Counted from the first letter of the stretch, positions 32,433 to 44,125 are shown. The stretch is DNA of 64,000 bases from Ctena decussata (GCA_963989385.1 OZ022502.1:48353454-48417453), one strand, 5' to 3'. Numbers and translations: made by a program. The notes: generated by a model from the sequence alone, not told the origin.

Positions 32433-33190
32433 TTACAATGTTGTTGGGACACCACAGATGACTTCAACCCTTTCCCACCTTGTCCTGTTTTCAGCTGCCC
32501 TAGTTGAGCTAACACAGTCCATCCCTTTTAAGTCTTTAGTATTGTCTTCCCACCTCTTCTGTCTACCTCTTCTTTTTCCATTCACTGTGCCCTGTAGAAT
32601 CGTCTTGCCAAACCAGAAGACCTTGAGACTTGCACACACTACATTAGTTGCCATTCAGGAGTTCGTCATATTCTCCAATGCCTGCTTGGATATTTCTGTG
32701 AACTATGATCCTTGTATGAAATGTTCAGTAACTTTTGGTAGCATCTCAAAGGCCTGCATTCTGTTCTCTAACTCTGCTGTCAATGTCCACGATTCACAGG
32801 CGTTCATAAATATGGAAATGATAAGAGAGCGCTAAGTTTCGCCTTTGATCCAAGAGGTATGTTGTTACCTTTCTGGAGCCTCGGTAGCTCAGTAGGTGTA
32901 GCACTTGCCTGCTGATCTAGCGGTCCGAGGTTCAAGCCCCGCTGTAGGTGGGAATCTTTTCAATCGTAAACAGGGTTGGTTCCACTGCACACAGACTTTC
33001 ATTATCATCCACCCATCGTCCTGATATGACTGAAATACCGTTAGAAAGGACGTAAAATCTCAAGTCATCCATCCATCCAATTGTTATCTGTCTAAATTGG
33101 CTTCAGCTTTGTTAAATTGTATAGAGCTGAAGTTGCTTGTGCAATCCTTGAGAGAACCTCCTGTTTAAAGCCATCATCTGAGACAACTGC
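32433..33190 (-). pseudogene. LINE (non-LTR retrotransposon) C-terminal ORF fragment, split by a SINE
   Basis: Reading 33190 down: FKYLGAVVSDDG.KQEVLSRIAQA.SALYNLTKLKPI. After the SINE it continues in frames reading NACESWTLTAELENRMQAFEM, then KTILQGTVNGKRRGRQKRW and DCVSSTRAAENRTRWERV. These are the usual C-terminal words of animal LINE reverse transcriptase ORFs. Stops occur in frame and no RT active site is present, so it is dead. A perfectly ordinary LINE product is seen when the SINE and one target duplication are ignored (KPI plus the WIKG-like start resume the family order). LINE clade not assigned. Confidence 0.85.
32875..33080 (+). mobile_element. tRNA-derived SINE family 2 inserted in LINE remnant
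   Basis: tRNA-like head: A box TAGCTCAGTAGGTGTAGC, B box GAGGTTCAAGCCCC. The body follows (GGTTGGTTCCACTGCAC, ATGACTGAAATACCGTTAGA) and a CATC repeat tail. Target duplication TTGTTACCTTTCT (32862-32874) against TTGTTATCTGTCT (33081-33093), two changes in 13. Confidence 0.9.
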
Positions 33191-34194
33191 TCCAAGGTAT
33201 TTGAAGGCAAGAATAGGCACATACAGTTCTTTCTTTTATGAGAGAGGAAAACTGAAACTGACAGTTGTTTCCCCTGAAAGTGTACCCAGTCATCTTGTCC
33301 CTCCATCTGTTTAGGCCATGCTACAGAGCTTCCGATAAGATGTGGTTTTAAGGATAATTCAGGGGTGATATTTCTTATTTCTCAACGAAAACATATATTG
33401 TGACCTCTCATTAGAACCGTCTAGATGAGATGGTTCTAATGATGGGTTACAATTGATGTTTTTATATAGAGAAATATGGATAACAAGCAAATTCGACGAA
33501 TTTATGTCCCCCGCCTTCGAAACTAGGTCTCCACTGTATATACACTTAGTGTTTGAGCTGGAAAAGTGGCTAAGTTAAAAATGTGAAAAAAGTAATAAAA
33601 AAAATAATGTGAGGATTATATCCAAACCACATGCATATCTTCAGACCATGATCAAAACACCTGTGAAGTTTCAAAGGAATGGGCATAAAACTGTAGGAGG
33701 CGTTGAACACACAAGGTACCCACTATCTATTCACTTTGATAGTAAAAATGTATGAAAAATGGCTGAGTTCAATTTGCGAAAAAAGTGATAAAAAATAATG
33801 TAAGGATTATATCCAAACCACATGCATATCTTCAGACCATGACCAAAATACCTGTGAAGTTTCAAAAGAATCGGCATAAAACTGTAGAAGGAGTTGCGCA
33901 CACACGGTACCCACTATCTAGTCACTATGATAGTAACAAGAGCTGTCGCCTGACAGCATAGCTCCCCTGAATTGGTGCTTGCCCATCACACAGCCGCTAT
34001 GGTGGTTTGGACTGCTATGCATAAAACTTCATGCAAGCATGCCCATAATGAAAACACATTTATAAACAATAGCTATCGGGTGGGGGCTATGTGGACTGCT
34101 ATGCATAAAACTTCATGCAAGCATGTCCATAATGAAAACACTTTTATAAACAAAAGCTATCTCAGAAATAAGTCTTAATATCAAATTAAAAATA

Positions 34195-35345
34195 ACAAGA
34201 AATGTTACAGTATGTAACAGATGCCCCCGAGGGCCCCTTTAACTGACCTTTGACCCTGATTGTGACCTTGAACTTGGGCAAGGCAGCCCAAATCTTGCAA
34301 GCGAGATGCGTTTTTATCATGCTTTACCTTTCTGTGAAGTTTGATGAAATTCACTTCAGCAGTCTCCAGTCAGTTTGGAGATATAATCTGACCTATGTGC
34401 CCTGATTATGACCCTGACCTTTGGAACAGGAACCTAAATTTTGTTTATGACATACCATCTTATTATGTATTACCATTTCAGGAAGTTTAATACAGTTTGC
34501 TTAAGAAGTTTTTTTGGGGAGAAACGACCTTTGACCTCAGACTGTGCCCTTGAACTTGGGTGTGAAAGCCTATATCTTGTGTGTGTCTTACCTTCTCATT
34601 AAGCTTCATCTTTCTGTGATGTTTAAGGAAAATTGCTTTGGTACATTTATGAGCAATTGTTGAGACATGATTTGACATCTGACCCCAGATTGTGACCTTG
34701 ACATAGGGTCTGGGAATATAAATATTATGTATGACAAACCTTCTCATTATGCTTTGTATTTCCGTGAAATTTGATGAAATTCAGTTATGTAGTTTTAAAA
34801 TAATCGCAGAGACACTATTTGACCTCTAAGCCCCAACAGTGACCTTGACCTTGGGTTTGGGAATATGGATATTATATGTGACAAATCTTCTCATTACTCT
34901 TTACATTTCTGTGAGATATGATGAAATTCAGTTATGTAGTTTTAAAGTAATCGCAGAGACACTATTTGACCTCTAACCCCCGACAGTGACCTTGACCTTG
35001 GGCGTGGGAACCAAACTGTTGTGCATGACACACCTTCTCATTGTGCTCTATCTATCTGTGAAGTTTCATCCAATTTGCTTCAGTAGTTTATAAGTTATAG
35101 CTGAGACACGATTTAAGACATGATTTGACCTTTGACCCAATTGTGACCTTGACCTTGGGCGTAGGAACCAAACTCTTGTGCGCGACACACCTTCTCAATG
35201 TGCTCTATCTTTCTGTGAAGTTTCATCAAATTTGCTTCAGTAGTTTTTAAGTTATGGCTGAGACACGATTTGTTACGGACGGATGGACGGACGGACGGAC
35301 GGTGCGATTTTAATATGCCACCCGAAGTCCCTTCGGGGGCATAAA
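34195..35345 (+). mobile_element. Pearl-like element e, inside element d
   Basis: 5' CAAGAAATGTTACAGTATGT-AACA hairpin then GATGCCCCCGAGGG. Core of about 160 bp (GTGACCTTGACCTTGGGC, CTTTCTGTGAAGTTTCATC), about six to seven units. (GGAC)n at 35276-35300, 3' hairpin ATGCCACCCGAAGTCCC-TTCGGGGGCAT then poly-A. Confidence 0.88.
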
Positions 35346-35693
35346 AAAAAACGAAATGAAATTTCAAAGTCCATGAGCTTGAGGTAAAAAAACTGACAGG
35401 TGTGTGTGTGGGGGCGGGGGGGAGGGGGGGGGGGAACCTTGAACCATTATCTAACATCAGTCCAAGTATTAGTATCAATTGAGTCCATCATCGTGGCACT
35501 GTGAAATTATGTCTTCATAAATATAAAACTTTAACCAAAATCTCTAAGACAAAATTCTAAGTCGATGACCTTGACTTCAAGGTCACCCAGTGGGGTAAGT
35601 ATAAGGTGTTTTGTAAAAACTCAAAAAAGAGTCTAACATCAGTTCAAGTATAAACTAAATCTCTGCAAAGCATTATGAATCAGTATGCAATTA

Positions 35694-35867
35694 CAGTGGA
35701 CCCTCTTTACAACGACAGCATCTGTTCCCAAATATTTTGACGGTAAACTGAATTTGCTGTTATAATGAATACATTTTGTGAACAATAAAGCCATTCTGTG
35801 CAAATCAAAATGACGTTATAAAGAATTTTGCTGTTGTAAGGAGTGCTGTTGTAAAGAGGGCTAACTG
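35694..35867. mobile_element. Mariner-like MITE copy 2, inside element d
   Basis: CAGTGGACCCTCTTTACAAC and GTTGTAAAGAGGGCTAACTG ends with TA flanks; 174 bp; inverted relative to 20564-20735. Confidence 0.88.
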
Positions 35868-37089
35868 TACAAAACTTTAAAAAAGACAAAAATTTCCTAA
35901 GTCCCTGACCTTGGCATCAAGATCACTGAGCGGGGTTGGGGTAGTACTCTGTAGATCTAACTACAGTGCAAATATAAAAAGAATTCATCTATGGGTTCAA
36001 GAGATATGTGTCTTTAAAAAAACTTTAACCAAAACATCCAATCAATAAAAAGACAATATTCTAAGTCCATGACCTTGACATCAAGGTCACAGAGGGGGGT
36101 GGGGGTAGTACCTTCGAAAACTTTAGACCAATATCTAACTTTAGTGCAAGTATCAAAGGAATCCATCCATGGGTTAAGGAGAAATTGGGCTTTATAAAAC
36201 TTTAACCAAAACATCCAGTCCAAAAAAACTACCAATTTTCTAAGTCCATGACCTTGACATCAAGGTCCCGGAGTGGGGTGGGGGTGGTACCCTGTTAAAC
36301 CTTAGACCAATATCTAACTACAGTGCAAGTATCAAAAGAATCCATCCATGGGTTAAGGAGATATAGGTCTTTAAAAAACTTTAACCAAAACATCCAATTC
36401 GAACGCGGACGCGGACGCTGACGCTGACGCGGACGCCGTGGTGACAACAATAGCTCTTCCTGAACTTTCGTTCAGGCGAGCTAAAAACGCCTAAAAAATG
36501 ACTAAGTTCAACTTGTGGAAAAAGTGACAAAAAATAATGTGAGGATTATATCCAAACCACATGCATATCTTCAGACCATGACCAAAACACCTGTGAAGTT
36601 TCAAAGGCATCGGCATAAAACTGTAGGAGGAGTTGCGCACACAAGGTACCCACTATCTAGCCACTTTGATAGTAAAAACGCCTAAAAAATGACTAAGTTC
36701 AACTTGTGGAAAAAGTGACAAAAAATAATCTCAGGATTACATCCAAACCACGTGCGTATCTTCAGACCATGACAAAAACATCTGTGAAGTTTCGAAAGAA
36801 TCGGCATAAAACTGTATGAGGAGTTGCGCACACAAGGTACCTACTACTTTAGGGGGACGGACAGATGGAAGGACGGAAGGACGGACGGACGGAAGGACGG
36901 AATGCCGAAAACTATGTCCCTCCGCTTTTCTTCGAAAAGGCGGGGGACAATTATCCCCAAATTATCCTTGTTACTCCTACTTATCTGGAGCCATGCTATA
37001 AAGTGACCAATCATTCCTTCCGGAGACAACAACCCTACAGATTGGCAACAGTGAGAAGTGTATTATGTGGCTAAGTGGCTAAGTGTTTC

Positions 37090-37290
37090 AATTCACCATT
37101 TTGAGCCACACCCACAATGTCACTCAAATGTCGCCTGAGAGTGTATAACGCTAATTCAATGACAACTTAGCATATGACAACAATCCCACAAACAAAATCG
37201 CATGTGTTGAATGTCCCACAATAAGTCTGTGATTTTACCTTACAGTGGAGACATGCCTACCTGTTTGAAGTAGGCATGGTTTGGTTGTGT
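37090..37290. repeat. Dispersed repeat shared with 17140-17330
   Basis: Shared words CACAATAAGTCTGTGA, TTTACC.TACAG, and TAGGCATGGTTTGG-like ends. Type unknown. Confidence 0.5.
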
Positions 37291-37317
37291 TAACTTCCTG
37301 ATATTGTCATGCTCATG

Positions 37318-37717
37318 CTTGTCTGGCATTCAGCACAGGCAACAAAGGCAACGTACTATAAAACTTGATCGTTTTCGCATACTTCTTACATTAATTTCAA
37401 ACTATCATTCTTACGGACCCGGCAGTTTGTTAGACCTCTTAGTCAGACCAGATTTTCGAAGAAATTCCGTCTGGTATAAATGCAGTGCTTGAATATGGTT
37501 TTCCACCAATTCGTTGTCTGGTTGTTGTAGCCAAAAATTGTTTTCTAGTATTTCTTGAATATGCATATCAATTCAGTAAAACTTTTGATTCCTGTTTCAA
37601 GAGTCGGGGGTCAGATGGTACGCGAGACTATACTTTTTCAACAAACTTATCCTGATGAGCAGAACAAGCAGGTTTCTTGTATGTTGTCTTCGTTGCCTGT
37701 GTTGAATGCCAGACAAG
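37318..37717. mobile_element. 400-bp TIR element (CTTGTCTGGCATTCA)
   Basis: CTTGTCTGGCATTCAGCACA-GGCAAC at the left matches the complement of GTTGCCTGTGTTGAATGCCA-GACAAG at the right over about 30 bp. No coding capacity; no clear target duplication. Confidence 0.75.
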
Positions 37718-37997
37718 TGTGATTGTTGCCACTGCCCCTTATACTGAAGCCACTGTCCCTTATACCAAAGCACTTTTGTTTTTGGCTAACTTGGACAGTG
37801 TTTTCAGGTCAGAATGTTAACAAAGATCATTTTTAGCCATTATTTCATCCCATGTTTTTCTTGCACTAAATTATTTGCAAAGCAGGTTTTTGACAAACTT
37901 TTTTCAAGATTATGGATAACAGTTTCAATAATTCCACATAGTGCGGCCAATATTCACAACGTAGGTCCATAGCTAATAGTGATCACTCATCTAACAT

Positions 37998-38400
37998 GAG
38001 CTGTCACCCAACAGCATAGCTCACCCAAACTGATACTTGCCCACCACGTAGCCAAAGTTCTGTGACCGTGCCTTAAATGTCATGATGGGGGGTGTAGTTT
38101 GCAGTGCACAGAACTTTTGGCAAGCATGTATTATCAACCTATTTGTAAACTAAAGCTATCTACGCAATTAGTCTTTACAGAGACCTAAAACCAACAGTTT
38201 AACATAAAATCTCCATGACCTTAACATAAAATCTCCATGACCTTGAGATTTTAAAAACTATAGCATAAAACTTGAACAAAAAATTTCTTAGTCCATGACC
38301 TTGACCTATAGGTCAATATTTACATTCTCAGTGCATTTATTTAAAAGCCCTATGGTAAACCATTAGAACGTAAGGTAGTTTATACTTCAATAACTACATC
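37998..38400 (+). mobile_element. Pearl-like element d family, 5' end and core fragment
   Basis: ATGAGCTGTCACCCAACAGC-ATAGCTCACC matches the start of element d. TCCATGACCTTGACCTATAG at about 38290 is a core piece. The 3' hairpin is missing. Confidence 0.6.
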
Positions 38401-38508
38401 GGCTCACGCGACGTTACATGAGATTAACTGATATCAAAATAAACCATGATTCTCTCCAATCTGATTGGATGTTGGCGACGTTATACCGATGTTCCGCTGA
38501 TAGTAGAA

Positions 38509-39670
38509 CAAGAATTCCGCGGAATGCGGTGTCTCGCCTGCTGGCGCTTTGTCACAAAACAGAGCTAAATCAGCAAAGATGTATGCATGAACCAAGTATC
38601 TTGGCTCTAGCCCTTATGGTTTCTGAAAAACAGACCTAAACGCGAAAACTTGACAAAAAATTGCAAAGTCAGTCAACCATAAAATGTTGTAAAGTCTCAA
38701 TATCAATGATGACTTTTAGCTCTTCTCTTCCAGATGAATGCATGACCAAAGTTACATGGCTCTGGCTCTAATTGTTTCTGAAAAACAGACCTAAACGCTA
38801 AAACTTGACAAAAAAATTGCAAAGTCAGTCAACCGTAAAATGTAGGTTAAGACTCAATATTGATGATGACTTTGAGATTAACTCATCCAGATGTATGCAT
38901 GAACCAAGTTTCATGGCTCTAGCCCTTATAGTTTCTCAGAAAATGACCTAAACGCGAAAACTCGACAAAAAATTGCGAAGTCAGTCAACCGTAAAATGTA
39001 GGTCAAGACTCAATATTGATGATGGCTTTGAGATCTACTCTTCCAGATGTATGCATGTACCAAGTTTCATGGCTCTAGCCCTTATAATTTCTGAGAAAAT
39101 GACCTAAACGCGAAAACTCGACAAAAAATTGCAAAGTCAGTCAACCATAAAATGTATGTCAAGACTCAATTTTGATGATGGCTTGGAGATCTACTCTTCC
39201 AGATGTATGCATGTACCAAGTTTCATGGCTCTAGCCCTTATAGTTTCTGAGAAAATGACCTAAACGCAAAAACTCGACAAAAATTGCGAAGTCAGTCAAC
39301 CGTAAAATATAGGTCAAGACTCAATATTGATGATGGCTTTAAGATTTACTCTTCCAGATGTATGCATGTACCAAGTTTCATGGCTCTAGCCCTTATAGTT
39401 TCTGAGAAAATGACCTAAACGCAGAAACTCGACAAAAAATTGCGAAGTCAGTCAACCGTAAAATGTAGGTCAAGACTCAATATTGATGATGGCTTTGAGA
39501 TCTACTCCTCCAGATGTATGCATGTACCAAGTTTCATGGCTCTAGCCCTTATAGTTTCTGAGAAAATGACCTAAACGCAAAAACTCGACAAAAAGTTTAA
39601 GCCGCCGCCGCCGACGACACCGGAAAAGCAATACATATGTCTCGCCTCTGCTTCGCAGGCAAGACAAAAA
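38509..39670 (+). mobile_element. Pearl-like element f
   Basis: 5' CAAGAATTCCGCGGAATGCG then GTGTCTCGCCTGC; 3' GTCTCGCCTCTGCTTCGCAG-GCAAGAC then poly-A. About seven units of 157 bp, each with CCAAGTTTCATGGCTCTAGC, GACCTAAACGCGAAAACTC and GTCAGTCAACCGTAAAATG. The last five are very alike. Before the end: CCGCCGCCGCCGACGACACC. Confidence 0.88.
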
Positions 39671-39839
39671 CTGCGTTTAAATGTTTTTCTGCTTCAACTG
39701 TAGACCCTTACCCAAATTTGTGGTCAATTAAGATAGAAAAGAATGTAAATATTAGCAATGAACTTAATTTTTCTGGTGTTTATCGAAGTATAAACTACAT
39801 TGGGTCGCCAACAAAGTTTACATGAACATACTTTGCACT

Positions 39840-40862
39840 CATAATTTCATTAAATGAAAGTAGGATTATGGTTCTTATTCTCTGCATATCGTCTGATATT
39901 TGTGCGAACTTTCATGAAGAAATTTTAAATGGTTTTCCAGATATGGAGCAGACACAAAAATGTTACCATTTGAACTTCAACCTCTAAGTGTGACCTTGAC
40001 CTATGTTGGACATTATTGAAATATGCGTTCTGCACATTGTCTCAATAAGGCAAACATTTGACCCAAGTTTCAAGAAAATTTTCCAAGGGGTTATGGAGAT
40101 ATGGAGCGGACATGAAAAGTTAATAGACAGACGGAGGTCACAACAATTCAGGGCTCGAAATTTACACTCGTCCGCTCGTATTTACGAGTAGCTGATCGGT
40201 AAGGACGAGTGGAAATTGTCACTGACTTGCCCTGCCGGACGAGTAGGTTTTTCCTCCATGAAAATTGTCTAATCATGCCGTTCAGGAAAAGCACTTAACA
40301 AATCGATCAAATTACAGCAAACAAATATTGACTGTAACACAATAAGCATGAAATCCCGCATCGTGTAATCTAAAAATGAAAACGGAAATGGCAAACTGTA
40401 AATAAACGGTGCGCCTGCACATATCGAACATCGACCCGATGAGGATTCGCACCAACGCGGTTTCGCCTAAGTTGTTTGGGCTCTATAACTGCACGATTAC
40501 AAATGCATAATCCAACTCAAATAGTTGTATAGGACATTATTTTCACGTCCTCTCTTGAATAAAGCAGAAAAAATCTACTTTGGTGCAGAAATCTTTATTA
40601 ACGAAACCTCTTTGGCAAAACCTGAATTGGGACGAAACCATATACCAACGGAAAGTACCGGAAATATCCGAGTGAAAATGAAACTGAAAGTAGAATACAT
40701 TCGAGGGAAAAATGAGTGATATCAGACAGTTTTTAAGGACGAGTAGATTTTTGAAAGGACGAGTAAAAATTTGAAAGCACTTGCCCTGCAGGACAAGTAT
40801 GTTCACAAAAAAAATTCGAGCCCTGTAACATAATACACCCCGTCTTCGGCAGGCGTATCAAA
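39840..40862 (+). mobile_element. Pearl-like element g, host of a TIR element
   Basis: Core GTGACCTTGACCTATGTTGG and two AGATATGGAGC(A/G)GACA units; 3' hairpin ATACACCCCGTCTTCGGCAG-GCGTAT at about 40833-40857. The 5' end is not clear. Interrupted by 40149-40825. Confidence 0.6.
40149..40825. mobile_element. hAT-like element, TIR CAGGGCTCGAAATTT
   Basis: CAGGGCTCGAAATTT and AAATTCGAGCCCTG form the ends; internal GGACGAGTA words repeat in inverted positions. 677 bp, no transposase. Target duplication not clear (flanks CAACAATT / TAACATAA). Confidence 0.8.
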
Positions 40863-41299
40863 ATAGATTTTCGTTGGTTCAGAACATGATTAGTACCTCT
40901 TGACATCTTGACGGCTACTGGCTTGGGTGTTTTTCTTATGCAACATTACTTCTAAACTTGGATTTCGTGCAATATTTGACATTGTCATTTGATCATTCTG
41001 TAGATCCGAGAACCAGCGATGCCAAGCCTTCATGACGTCAAATAATACGCAAACGTTACTGACATAATATAAATGAGCAGAGAGGCTGTAACGGCCACAT
41101 GCACTTTGATGTATTGTAATGACTATTGGTGACATTCTATTTCCCAGATAAACACTTTTTATTACATAAAATAACATTTGTTGACGAGTCATTAACCATG
41201 ATGTGACGTCAACGAGAGAATACAATTGGAAATGTTTTTGGACAAAAATAGATGTCCTCACACCTGCGCTTTTCCCAGCAATATCATTTTTCCTAACTG

Positions 41300-42545
41300 T
41301 TGCCAAGTGAAGACCTCCTGGTACCTTGAAAATAGGCCAAGGTCCCCAAAATTTGATCAGTTTTTTTCCACATTCCGATTATGCATTTGTCAATGTCATA
41401 ATCCATCAATCCCTTCAGGAAATATGGTGCAGACAAGCCATTTTTAAACATTCTCTGACCTTCTGTGACCTTGAAAATGAGGTCATGATCACCAAAAATC
41501 TTATCAATCCTTTCCCATTTCCAAGTGATATATCTATGCACGTTTGGTTAAAATCCATCCATTCAGCAGATATGGTGCAGACAAGCCATATTTCAACATT
41601 CACCGACCTCCTGTGATCTTGAAAATAGGGTCAAGGTCACCAATAACTTATCATTCTTTTGCATACCCCAATGATATATCAATGCAAGTGCAGACACAGC
41701 ATTTTTCATCACTCTTTGACCTTCTGTGTCCTTGAAAATGGGGTCAAGGTCACCAAAATCTAACCAAGTATTCTCAATCTTCCAGTGATATATCTGTGCA
41801 GGTTCGGTCCAAATCCATCCATCCATTTCGGGGATATGGTGCAGACAAGGCATTTTTCAACACTCTTTGACCTCCTGTGACCTTGAAAATAGGGTCAAGG
41901 TCACCAAAACCTAACCAGTTCTTACGCAACTCCAAATGATATATCTGTGTCAATTTGTTTAAAATCCATCCATCTATTCAGGGGATATGGTGCAGACAAG
42001 GCATTTGTCAACATTCTTTGAACTCCTGTGACCTTGAAAATAGTCAAGGTCACCAAAATCTATTCAGTTCTTTTGCACCTCCCAGTTATATAGCTGTGTG
42101 AATTCGGGTAAAATCCATCCATCCTTTCAGGAGATAATGGTGCAGACAAGACATTTTTCAACATTATTTGGCCTCCTGTGACCTTGAAAATAGGGTTAAG
42201 GTCACCAAAAACTAACCAGTTCTTTCCAACCATCCAATGATGTATCTCTGTAAGTTTGGTTACAATCCATCCATCCCTTCAGGAGATGGGTGGAGGAAGA
42301 CAAGCAGATGCCGACACAAGGCACTTTTCAACATTCTTTGACCTGTGACCTTGAAAATAGAGTCAAGGTCACCAAAATCGAATCAGTTGTTTTCCCCTAT
42401 CCAATAATGTACTTGGGCAAGTTTAGTTGAAATCCACCTTTCCTTACAGGAGACAGAGTGCAGACAAGAAGCTACGCCGAAGCCGACAGGATCCACACCA
42501 AAACCGGGGGGACATAAATACGTCTGTTGTCAAAACAGTTGGCGT
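41300..42545 (+). mobile_element. Pearl-like element h
   Basis: About eight units of 150 bp: CTCCTGTGACCTTGAAAATA-GGGTCAAGGTCACCAAAA, then AAATCCATCCATC and ATATGGTGCAGACAAG. End GGGGGGACATAAATACGTCT-GTTGTC-AAAACAGTTGGCGT. The 5' end is uncertain. Confidence 0.75.
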
Positions 42546-42611
42546 CATATGACAAAGCTATTAAGACACATTTCTGATGGAACTGTAAACCAACAGCATC
42601 ATGTATATATC

Positions 42612-43122
42612 AAATCAAAGATTAGAAAGCCTAACACTAAGTTAAAACTAAGTCAACATTGACTTGTCAAATTGATATTAAAAGCATTTAGTTAAAACTG
42701 TATCTTTTACCGACAAACAACTTGCAAACACCCCAACTATCTTACCCAACAAGACCTGTCAGTGGGACAGGATAGCTCGCCTGACAACGCCTTGCCCATC
42801 ACATAAAAAACTTTAATGTAAAACTTTAACACTTTCCTAACGCCAACGCTGCCAACGGTAGTGCAACAGCTCTTCCTGTACATTCATACAGGCGAGCTAA
42901 AAATCATCAGCATTTTTAATTTTGCTTGCACCTGCCACAACTTTGGGGGCCTTAGGTGAACTATGTTAAGAGTAACACTGTATCACTCAAAATTTAGTGA
43001 AATTTAGGATGTCAAGTTAACATCAACACTATATAGTATTGATGTTAACATTACATTAACCCAACGTTGTACTTAACGTAGCCTTAGCTTGAAACTTGAT
43101 GTTAGTCTTTCTAATCTTATAT
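42612..43122. mobile_element. TIR element (AGATTAGAAAG) hosting a core-less pearl
   Basis: AAGATTAGAAAGCCTAACAC at the left pairs with GTTAGTCTTTCTAATCTT at the right. A palindrome near 43019-43049 (AACATCAACACTATATAGTA-TTGATGTT) lies inside. Pearl fragment 42750-42903 interrupts it. Confidence 0.65.
42750..42903 (+). mobile_element. Core-less pearl-like element (d family)
   Basis: CAAGACCTGTCAGTGGGACA-GG hairpin then ATAGCTCGCCTG; right end CAGCTCTTCCTGTACATTCA-TACAGGCGAGCT and AAAAA. Only about 154 bp. Confidence 0.8.
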
Positions 43123-43910
43123 TTTGGTCATTCCGCATTTACAAAATATGGAATCATGAAGTAGTCCATTTTGTAAAATTTGGGAGTGGTGGGGTCTACG
43201 CTCAGATGCTGCTAAACCTTCAGCATCTGGTTGTCCTAATATATTGGCATTAAAGTATGAATCTGGAAAGGGCCTGCTGCGCTTGCTTAGGTGCCGTTGG
43301 GACTGTTTGGATAAATTTCTCTTGTCTATCACATCTCCATGATGTCTACCTTTGTATAGGAGAAGGCTCTATATAGATGGAAATACTGTCTAAATGGGCA
43401 ATTAAACCTAGACGACCGACCAACCATTTGGTTTAAACAGTATTTATTTCACGTAAATTACATGCATAATATTCACATAGTACAAAATGGTTAACAGGAT
43501 TTGATAACAAGCATCAAAACTTATACAATCATCTCCTGCAATACAATCATCTCCTGACCAGCCATTTGCATTTGATATGAGCCAAGTCAAGAGAAAGCCA
43601 TCTTCAGATATTATGTGAACTTTGGGTACAGACAACAACCTGCACACAAATACATTCAAAGCAGGACAATACCAGATATTTATTTCACCAATTTAGGGCC
43701 CAGATCAGAGAATACATAGAACTGAAATGTAATGAGACTAGAAATCAAAATGATAGTCTGACAGAGTAAGCACAGTTGATTTTCTGACCGTTATTTAGGA
43801 AGTGTGTGTCGCCGAGTGGTATGTGCTCCAGACATCCAATCAGGGGACTGTGGGTGCCAGACCTGCTGAAGACCAGATTCTGTTTGAACTTGTGAAGCTT
43901 TGGAGTATCT
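43123..43910 (-). other. Intron 3 part near exon 3
   Basis: 43800-43900 has a tRNA-like stretch (GTCGCCGAGTGGTATGTGC, GGGGACTGTGGGTGCCAG) that may be an old SINE; otherwise nothing recognised. Confidence 0.4.
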
Positions 43911-44125
43911 CAGTGCTCCAGGTAAGAGGGGGTATTGAAGAGGGGGTATTGAAGGTAATTCTAAGATAATTTTGCTTATTTCTCAACGAAAACTTATGTT
44001 GTGACCCCTCATTAGAACCGTCTCAGCTAGACAGTTCCAATAATGGGTCACAACATGTGTTTTTAGGAGAAATATGGAAAATTATCCCTGATTTATACCT
44101 GTTACCCTTCTTATTAGGAGCTCTG
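43911..44125. mobile_element. AGATAAG hairpin MITE 22 bp from exon 3 donor
   Basis: CAGTGCTCCAGGTAAGAGGG, with the left arm start duplicated in part (GAGGGGGTATTGAAG twice), to CTTATTAGGAGCTCTG. Centre CTCATTAGAACCGTCTCAGC. Confidence 0.82.

Larger units (their letters stand above)
33937..36486 (+). mobile_element. Pearl-like element d, inside element c
   Basis: 5' CAAGAGCTGTCGCCTGACAG (hairpin), 3' GCTCTTCCTGAACTTTCGTT-CAGGCGAGCTAAAAA. Core of about 170 bp (CCATGACCTTGACATCAAGG, CTTTAACCAAAACATCCA). Before its end a GACGCGGACGCTGACGC stretch replaces GGAC. The flanks GATAGTAA | AAACGCCT rebuild the intact unit of element c seen at 36670-36690. Confidence 0.88.
33484..36952 (+). mobile_element. 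Pearl-like element c, inside the MITE
   Basis: Starts CAAGCAAATTCGACGAATTT then GTCCCCCGCCTTCGAA; ends TTCGAAAAGGCGGGGGACA after (GGAC/GGAA)n at 36853-36900. Core units of about 180 bp: CCAAACCACATGCATATCTT, CAGACCATGACCAAAACACC, GTTGCGCACACAAGGTACCC, two left and two right of the next insertion. It inserted between GGATAA and TTATCC with no clear duplication. Confidence 0.88.
33324..36991. mobile_element. AGATAAG hairpin MITE split by a 3.5-kb nested insertion
   Basis: Left part 33324-33483 (CAGAGCTTCCGATAAGATG ... GAAATATGGATAA). Right part about 36953-36990 (TTATCCCCAAATTATCC ... CTTATCTGGAG). CATGCTA at 33317-33323 and at 36992-36998 is the same target duplication, proving the two halves are one insertion. 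Confidence 0.92.

Noticed and set aside
32458..32835. 125-codon frame on the plus strand
   Set aside because: Antisense of the LINE fragment on the minus strand.
38880..39600. CRISPR-like or satellite gene cluster
   Set aside because: Head-to-tail 157-bp units without spacers, bounded by pearl ends; core of a mobile element.
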